Assembly: GCF_022682495.2 (NCBI RefSeq)
Contig: NC_071398.1
Span: 14,266,934 to 14,330,933 of the forward strand
Reading direction: 5' to 3'
DNA: 64,000 bases
Source: Desmodus rotundus
Lineage: Eukaryota > Chordata > Mammalia > Chiroptera > Phyllostomidae
Each line of letters opens with the position of its first letter. Position 1 is the first letter of the stretch. The position numbers were made by a program, and so were the translations under genes. Of the stretch, positions 36,675 to 64,000 are shown piece by piece. The notes below the pieces were generated by a model, which was not told the DNA's origin, did no database searches, and saw only the letters and a program-made list of their open reading frames with translations.

Positions 36675-38948
36675 GTTTGGCCTTTGGTTCCAATGTTTGA
36701 AAACTCCAAAATAACAATAACAAAAACCTCCCCTCCTCCCACCGCCCACGAAGAACCCTGTAGCTCCCCAAAGTTGGTAGACTTTGGCAACCACTGAGCA
36801 CGTGACACTATGCATCAGTTTCTTCTGATACTAGGAGCATCCACTTGTAATGAGAAACTAAAAGTGATCTCCAGAAAACCTTCCTTCACACGACAAGTGT
36901 CTCAGCATTTCATCGGTTTTAGTACATTTTACATTGACACAAAAGTGCTTATCAGATTACATGATAAAAAAATAAACAAAAACTAAAATTATGCATTGAA
37001 ATTTTAAATCACACTATATCCCTCTTAGGCATCGCCTTTCCAAGAATTCTTTCCTGTTTCCGAGGTCACTCACTTTGTGCCCCATCCGCCAGCGGCTACA
37101 GAGGAACCGAGTGACCCCGCCACTAGTGTGGTCACAGGCTGTTTGGCATCTCTTGGTCACTACACCACGACTATCACTCCACAGTCAGTTTACTGTCGTT
37201 ACCTGGACAATACGGTAATTGGAAGCCACAATATATTTTTTTTAAAAAATAACTAAATTTAAAAAGGGGGGAAAAGTATATTTTCAACAAAAAACTGGCA
37301 CAAGAAACATGTTTGTATGTTTGTCAGAAAGGCAAGTAAATACTCAGCTTTCTCCTTAACAGTGTTCAGACCTTTACAAAAACCAACCCACGACAGTTTC
37401 CGAGCCTCGTTATACGACACAGGATACCAGGTTAGCACATCACTCCGTTAGTGGTCAGTCAAGTCCTGCACGCCACAGCCATGACATCAGGGGGCTACGC
37501 TCAGACACAGCACAATAAACATTCATGTAAAAAAGTAAACTCCACGTAAGTCAACTGTGGCTCTTCCCTCGGTCTAACAACAAATGTTTCATACATTAAA
37601 TTAATGGTAGTGTTTGCATTTGAAAGTTCTTTATCATGTATAAAATTAAAAGTGCCATTTCAAATCCACAGAAAGCATTTCCAGAACGGTGGTTGTCACA
37701 TGACAATGTGCATAAATTTGCCCTAAATGGAGACACCTGAAACTCTTATTTCCATAAGAAAAAAATGCTACATTTTATGAAAAACACAAAACAAGAGCAT
37801 TGTATCATTTCCATTTTCAATATAAACATTCGCCTATTTGTCCACCTGCAGCACTGATCAGACCGGGAGCCGGGGCAGGGCCCTTCCGCGTCAGTGGAGC
37901 GCCACCGCGATGGTTTCCACGGGCCGCCAGGCAGGGACGCGTGCAAGCCAGTCAGTCAGCGTGCAGGTGCACTAAAAACCTCCCTCAAACTCTCGAACTT
38001 CCTGCAGCGCACTGCATTACAGTAAAGTGAGAGGTTGGTCACCCATTCCCTACTTGTAGGCCAGCCTGCGGTAGTAAAAAAAAGGTTTTTTTAAAAAAAA
38101 CAAAGCAGGAGTTACTTAGAAAACACAATTCGAAGTGCACTGCTTTCGTAACTGCTGACTTGAAACACACCCCGCAGCGACCATCTGCCCCACAGTGCAC
38201 GTGTGGAGCCCACGAGGACGTGGCCTCGGCCACGCACGTGAGTCCTGAGCAGCTGCCATCTTCCTCACCCCTGTATCAGCTCCACCTGACTCAGGCACCC
38301 CCACACCTTTCGTAAGTTAAAGATGCATTCAGAACAAGTCTGATTCCCATTCTGCTTAGTGTTTAGTTGGAAATGCATCTCATAGTAAGTCTTAAAATGA
38401 CTATTCAAAGTCTACTGAACACACTGTACTCACTAACACTGCTCATTTCCTTCTTCCTTCACCTCCTTCAACGTTCAGCTTCCCCACCGCCACTTCTCTC
38501 AATTCCTCCTTTTAGCCGTTCTTGTTTCCTGACCTTCTGCTACTGAATCTGCTTCCCAAGAACAAGTGAATTTGCTAGCACGCACCTGGTCAGACTAACC
38601 ATCATCTGACCGATGACTTTCCGGTCTCATTTGCTCCACCCTGAAAGAAAGTGGGCCCTCTTTCTCTCCACCTACCTCCCCCTCCACACGAAGCCCCAGC
38701 TGCACTCGCTTCCCACGAGAGCACCACATGCCTGAGAGTCCAAGGTTATCCTTAACAAAGGGATCTGACCCATAACCTCCATAAATGTGCAATTCACACT
38801 CGGACAAGCCAATGAAGTATTTTTTTTTAAAGTTCATCTCCCCTGCCCCCCAAAACTGATAGCATGTGCCATATCAGAAAAATCCTGGTCTTAGCAGATC
38901 AATATACATAGTTATTTGGTCATTTTACATATGCACTTTTAAGGAGGA

Positions 38949-59750
<20,802 letters not shown>

Positions 59751-60313
59751 ACTGATCTTAACCAATTACATCACGAGTTTTGCCTAATCCTAGTCAAGCC
59801 CCGCATTATGAGATGGTCCTTAACATAGACCCCTGAATTCTCATAAATATCCCTTTCTCCCCCACCTTTTTCACTGACGCGATTAAGACTGTGAGATGGT
59901 GATGATCTTTGCCACAGTGACAATCCACTTAAGTTTATTAACAGGTTTTTAAAAATATTTTCAGGAAACCAGCTATTGACACCAGAAACCGGTGGCTTTA
60001 ATTCCCTTTCTTAAGGGGAAAAGGGAAGAGATGTGAAAGAGGAATAGATAAGTGGTGAGAAAGAGGAACGAAGAGGATAATGGCAGAAAAAAAAAGAAAC
60101 AGTACATTTTGCCAATCAAGCTAAAATTTAGGTGTGGCCATTACCTGAGGACTCTTGCTATAAAGTCTGTAGAAACAGGCTCACTTTACAAAGCATTTCT
60201 ATATATCACAAGTGAGATATGGCAGAAAAGCAGCCACCCACATGGACTTCATAGGAGTAAGGCTCTGATCCTGGCTCTGTCAAATGGATTATAGGATCCA
60301 ACAAATAGACATA

Positions 60314-60650
60314 GCATATTTTGCCATGTATAATGCGCTCCCACATATAGTGTGCACCCATGTTTTTGGCTCAGACTTTCAGGAAAAATATCTCTCATTT
60401 TAATTTTTTCATTCCATTATTTATTTATTTATCTTTAGAAACAAAAGCAATTATCGTATTTCAGGGCAATATTTTGCATACAGATATTGTTATTGCTTTC
60501 TAGAGTTACACTTTTAATGCATAAGCATAAATAAAATTTTTAAAAATTTATATAGATATGGAATTAGTACTACCCATGTATGACACACCACCTCATTTTT
60601 CTGTCAAAAATTTGGGCAAAAAAGTCTGCATTATACACAGCAAAATACGG
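60314..60650. mobile_element. 337-bp MITE with ~24-bp inverted ends and TA flanks
   Basis: The left end reads GCATATTTTGCCATGTATAA and the right end in complement CCGTATTTTGCTGTGTATAA. TA dinucleotides (60312-60313, 60651-60652) flank it, as in Tc1/mariner-type target duplications. The interior is AT-rich and non-coding. Superfamily is inferred from the TA only. Confidence 0.65.
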
Positions 60651-60739
60651 TATCACCTACCAACCTGAATGTATGGTTCAACGGGGACAATGAGAGTGAA
60701 TACTCATTGTTATACCTCTGGAAGTCTGGAAAGAGCAGG

Positions 60740-61730
60740 CAAAGTGTTCTAAGTCATAAAAGGGCAAGCATCGTGTGAATCTGCACAGGACAGAAGATGA
60801 AGTTGAAAACTACAGGCCAGTGAACTTCATTAGCCCGAGGTGAAATTATCTAGTATGACCAGTTGGAAAAGGAAAAGATAGCACCACATTTAGTTTCTTT
60901 TTTGCAGGAATAACAGGATACTGAATGTTGCAGATACAGCAAGTGCAGATTTCAACAGGGCATCTCACATTCTAGGTAAGAAAGTGAAAGGTAGGCAGGA
61001 CTGAGGCTTGTTATAGACCAGGCCCAGAGGGGACTGATGATCAGGGACCACCAGAGGAGGCCACTAGGGACCTGCTCCAACCTCCCACCCTGGACCCACC
61101 AATTCATGGTGCCGTTAGTGTGACAGGATGAGAAGGCAGCAGGCCACCATAGAAGTTATGGATGACCTGAATCAGGATCATTATATTAACTATAATTTGA
61201 AAGTTGGTCATACAGAATGCCAAGAAGCATCATAGGTTAAGGTCCATAAAACCTCATCTGGCCTAGCAAAGAGGCTCATGCCCTAGTCTTCCAGTCAGGA
61301 CACATTTCTTCCTAGACACAGTTTTTACACAAAGAGGTGTCCCAACGGTCAGTAACTAAGTTCATAAAGAGACATGACACTATTCTACTGAAGCATGAAT
61401 TAGCTGAGGCTCATCAGCATAAAGGATAAAGGATGTGGAGGGGAAAGTAATAAACACCTTCAACTCTCCCAAGGGCCGGCATGTGGAAAAAGGATTCAAT
61501 TTTTGTGGTTTCAGAAGGTGCTGCAGGGAGGCACGTTTCATTTGAGCCTAAGGGAGAACCAACCGTCAATTATTAGCCTGTGAGGAAGTAAATCACAGGT
61601 TTCTGAGGATATGTACAAAATTAAAGACAGCCATCAGTGTCCAGATTGTCATAAAGAAATTCATGCCTCTGGCAGAGAACATGAATTTAAGGTCAGTTCC
61701 AACTCCAAGGATCTGTCATTATTAAAATCG
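60740..61730 (+). mobile_element. Ancient CR1/L3-type LINE fragment
   Basis: Successive phrases match the CR1/L3 order: GAAAACTACAGGCCAGTGAA, GATTTCAACAGGGCATCTCA, GGAGGCCACTAGGGACCTGC, CCGGCATGTGGAAAAAGGAT and the 3' terminal GGTCAGTTCCAACTCCAAGG. Old and decayed; a remnant of a family active before placental mammals diverged. Confidence 0.65.
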
Positions 61731-63194
61731 TTTTCTATTCCCTGTTGATTTGGCCAGGTCTAAATTCCTACAGCTCTGCAGTCTTCTAATATGTTATCAT
61801 TTTTGGCTTTCCTTTTATTTTCCTCATTTATTTTTATTACCAAATATCTCTGTTTGAGGGAGGGGAAAGCAGCTTATGATACCCAAAAGTTAGCCAAGGG
61901 TTAGGATAAAATTAAAGTTTTCAGAAGGTAGTAATTTATTTTAAATGCAGTATCAGTGACAAACACAAAGCAGTGTCTAAGCTACAGTGTGTAGCTCGTG
62001 GGGATGCTTCTATAAGCAGTATTTAATGATTCTGTTACATGCACAATTTTTAAAGAACTGTTACCTATGACTGGCTTAAAATAGAAAAATATGTTTAAAT
62101 CTGAACAATGGTAAGAGACTTATTACCTAACCCAGTGAGACCGAGGCAACAAAATGTTTTCCCCTTTGACCTAAAACAACTTTCATAAATCTTGAGAAGT
62201 ACAAATCAAAATAACCCAGCAAGACTATTTAAATTACCCTCAGAGGGCTTAGGAAAGAGACCGATAATGGAGTAGATTCGTTCATACTTTAAATGCTGCA
62301 AGAGATTTTATAGCTGTAAATTTATGTTCATGTTTATTTTTTGCCTAAAGGAAATTTTGGATTTAAATAGAAAATCTTGTTGACCCTCTGGAATTTTCAA
62401 TGTGGATCAAAAAATAAGAAATTTAATAAAAACTGCTTCATCGAAGTAGAAACAGTCATGCTCTGAAAAGGTCGGAGAAAGCATGCTGCTAGGGAAATAC
62501 CAGCCGGACTAAAGAACCTGCTGCAGTGACAGGAAGCTGCACGCCAACGGGTACGGACACAGCGGAACTTTCAGGCCGGTACTGGATCCCTGTGGTACTG
62601 GTGCCGCAGCACCAACATTTTCAATACAATGGAAGCTGCAACAGCATCCTTTGAGGATCATGATGGAATACAAAAAAAGAATAAGAAAAATAGACAATTG
62701 AGATTCTGTTTGGTTTTCCATTAAAAGAAAACTAACTTAAATAAAAAATTGTCTTTTAAGTTTGGAAAAAGCAAAAACAAACGTACACCAAAAAGAAGTG
62801 AATCCGACCATATAATTCGGAAGTATGCAAAGCAACTTCATAATCAGATTTTAGAAAACGTTTTAATTAACAAAATGTCAAACACTGATTTAGTGTGTGG
62901 GACCCTCACTTGAACAGCTTGGGAAATTATTCTGTCTTTCTGGGGAGGAACTTTCACTTGGTAAGAACACTAAAATCCAAATGTCTCACACAGTATCCAT
63001 TGCAATATAATGTCAAATAATGTTTAAAGGCTGATAATTTTTTTCTCTGACCTATGTTATTTAAGCTTAAGGAAAAAAGAAAAGCATATTCCTAAACAAA
63101 TGTTTGATCTTATGTAGGAATTTTTCTTCTTAATCCACACCTTGAAAATGTATTTGTTTTATAAACTATTTTAATAATTTAGCTCATAGCTCGT

Positions 63195-63341
63195 CACGTC
63201 ACAAAAAATATTTAATGAAAACAGTATCCCTATGTTCACATTCCTTGTATAATGAGAGTTTAGAAGAATATTTTAAAATTTGTATCTTCAAGGCATTATA
63301 TTTCAAGAGTTCACACTAAAAATGGACAAGTCTTCTTCCGA
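63195..63341 (-). other. TERB1: TERB1 3' UTR (tentative) with ATTAAA signal
   Basis: About 150 nt follow the TAA. A minus-strand ATTAAA at 63211-63216 is followed by T/GT-rich sequence (TATTTTTTGTGACGTG), a plausible cleavage context. The end is a guess. Confidence 0.35.
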
Positions 63342-63529
63342 TTAAGGAGACACACACTTGGGGCGCTTGGTCAGCTTGTGGTATTTCTGAGCAAGGTCGA
63401 CAGACTTCCGTCCTTGTTGAAAGGGGAAAGACCACAAAATTAAATTCCAGTGATTTCCCATTTTCTTAACTCCACTGAAAAGATAGCTTATTTCTTCTTC
63501 AGTAAAGTTTTTACGAATTTTTCTTTTTT
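63342..63529 (-). CDS. TERB1: TERB1 terminal coding exon (C-terminal Myb-like domain)
   Basis: TERB1 (formerly CCDC79) is a germ-cell telomere protein. With TERB2 and MAJIN it tethers meiotic telomeres to the inner nuclear envelope, and its Myb domain has been linked to cohesin enrichment. The exon begins after ATTAATTACAG at 63529 with two bases of a split codon. It then encodes 62 codons, KRKIRKNFTEEEISYLFSGV then KKMGNHWNLILWSFPFQQGR and KSVDLAQKYHKLTKRPKCVS, Pro and stop TAA (63342-63344). The Myb hallmarks are visible: basic lead, acidic first helix (FTEEE), Trp residues in NHW and LILW, and the GRKSVDLAQKYHKL recognition helix. Order next to DYNC1LI2 on the same strand agrees with human 16q22.1. 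Confidence 0.95.
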
Positions 63530-63874
63530 CTGTAATTAATGAGAATTGTAGAATATATTAGTACCTGCTGGGGAGAAAAAAAAAAGTCTTCTTGAGACCC
63601 AAGTAAGTGCCTAACTTAATCTAAAGATAAGAACTATATAGAGAGAAAACTTCATGCCTGGGCTACGCATCACATAGAAATCCATTTCAATTTTTAAAAT
63701 CTGAGTGTCTTCTATTAAGTTAGATGCTATCAATGCGACTTCTTCAATAATTGTAATTTTATCACATTGTAGTAATACTTGCAACATCTTTCAATCAAGA
63801 AAATTAGGAGTTTACAACCATTGGATTGTTAATTCTTTTGACATTCTCGTGAGGACAGTTAACAAACAGCTTAC
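63530..63874 (-). other. TERB1: TERB1 last intron (probable)
   Basis: A 345-bp AT-rich interval between the probable 38-bp exon and the Myb exon, GTAAGC...AATTACAG. The acceptor is clear; the donor depends on the preceding exon being real. Confidence 0.5.
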
Positions 63875-63912
63875 CTATATTACAGATACAGTCTTCCCAA
63901 AGAGCTCCATAA
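63875..63912 (-). CDS. TERB1: Probable TERB1 penultimate coding exon (38 bp)
   Basis: On the minus strand a pyrimidine-rich tract (TTCTTTTCTATTCTATGAAG) is followed by an open stretch encoding YGALWEDCICNI, with a strong donor ATATAG|GTAAGC. Its final G plus the AA that opens the Myb exon gives GAA (Glu), keeping frame into KRKIRKNF. An in-frame TGA just upstream of the acceptor limits the exon to 38 bp. The call rests on splice signals and phase; I do not recall the family sequence well enough to confirm it. Confidence 0.5.
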
Positions 63913-64000
63913 CTTCATAGAATAGAAAAGAATATCAACACTTGTTACTATAATTATCAGTCTTGATCAATACTTTTAAAGGGTCTTTTGAAATTCACTT

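Larger units (their letters stand above)
36100..38948 (-). other. DYNC1LI2: DYNC1LI2 3' UTR (approximate extent)
   Basis: About 2.3-2.85 kb of AT-rich sequence follows the stop codon. It contains no SINE or LINE that I recognise, unlike flanking intergenic DNA, which suits an exonic 3' UTR. Two AATAAA hexamers on the minus strand are possible ends (36669-36674 and 36124-36129). The lower boundary is inferred. Confidence 0.6.

Noticed and set aside
62509..62721. 70-codon minus-strand frame upstream of DYNC1LI2 and downstream of TERB1
   Set aside because: Considered as another TERB1 exon, but TERB1 already ends at the TAA at 63342-63344, and no splice signals or resemblance were seen.

Overview
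This window is mammalian nuclear DNA, almost certainly from a bat. The evidence is short exons with GT-AG introns, two CpG-island promoters, and many copies of a tRNA-derived SINE. The SINE head begins with GCCCTGGCTGGTGTGGCTCA and its body ends in CTCTCTAAAATAAATAAA-type sequence, which is the VES/Ves-1 type of SINE found in microbats (likely Yangochiroptera; species not determinable). Nothing prokaryotic, viral or CRISPR-like was seen.

Three protein-coding genes lie head to tail on the minus strand, in the order known from human 16q22.1: CMTM4, DYNC1LI2, TERB1. (1) Positions 1-17.3 kb hold exon 1 of CMTM4 and its CpG-island promoter (about 16.85-17.8 kb). The first ~17.1 kb is the start of a long intron 1 full of L1, half-L1 and SINE insertions. 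(2) From 17.8 to ~36 kb is intergenic sequence between the CMTM4 promoter and the 3' end of DYNC1LI2. It holds VES SINEs, a Tigger-type DNA transposon with a SINE inserted in it, L1 3' ends, MIRs and simple repeats. (3) From ~36.1 to 59.2 kb lies the complete DYNC1LI2 gene (cytoplasmic dynein 1 light intermediate chain 2). Its 13 coding exons were all located with consistent splice phases, and they join into 493 codons (492 residues plus stop) with no frameshift. The 3' UTR is long and free of recognised repeats. (4) From 59.2 to 63.2 kb is intergenic sequence with an ancient CR1/L3 LINE and a small DNA-transposon MITE. (5) From 63.2 to 64.0 kb is the 3' end of TERB1, including the exon that encodes its C-terminal Myb-like domain, with a probable 38-bp penultimate exon.

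The three genes are neighbours by chromosomal history and not by shared function. CMTM4 is a MARVEL-domain membrane protein. DYNC1LI2 links the dynein motor to cargo adaptors. TERB1 attaches meiotic telomeres to the nuclear envelope, where dynein then moves the chromosomes; that functional link is suggestive only.

No new biological system is apparent. The most informative non-genic objects are a full-length ORF2-less half-L1 (HAL1-like) element of about 2.0 kb with a perfect 14-bp target-site duplication at 8.7-10.7 kb, a 337-bp TA-flanked MITE at 60.3 kb, and a SINE-interrupted Tigger element at 23.9-25.1 kb.
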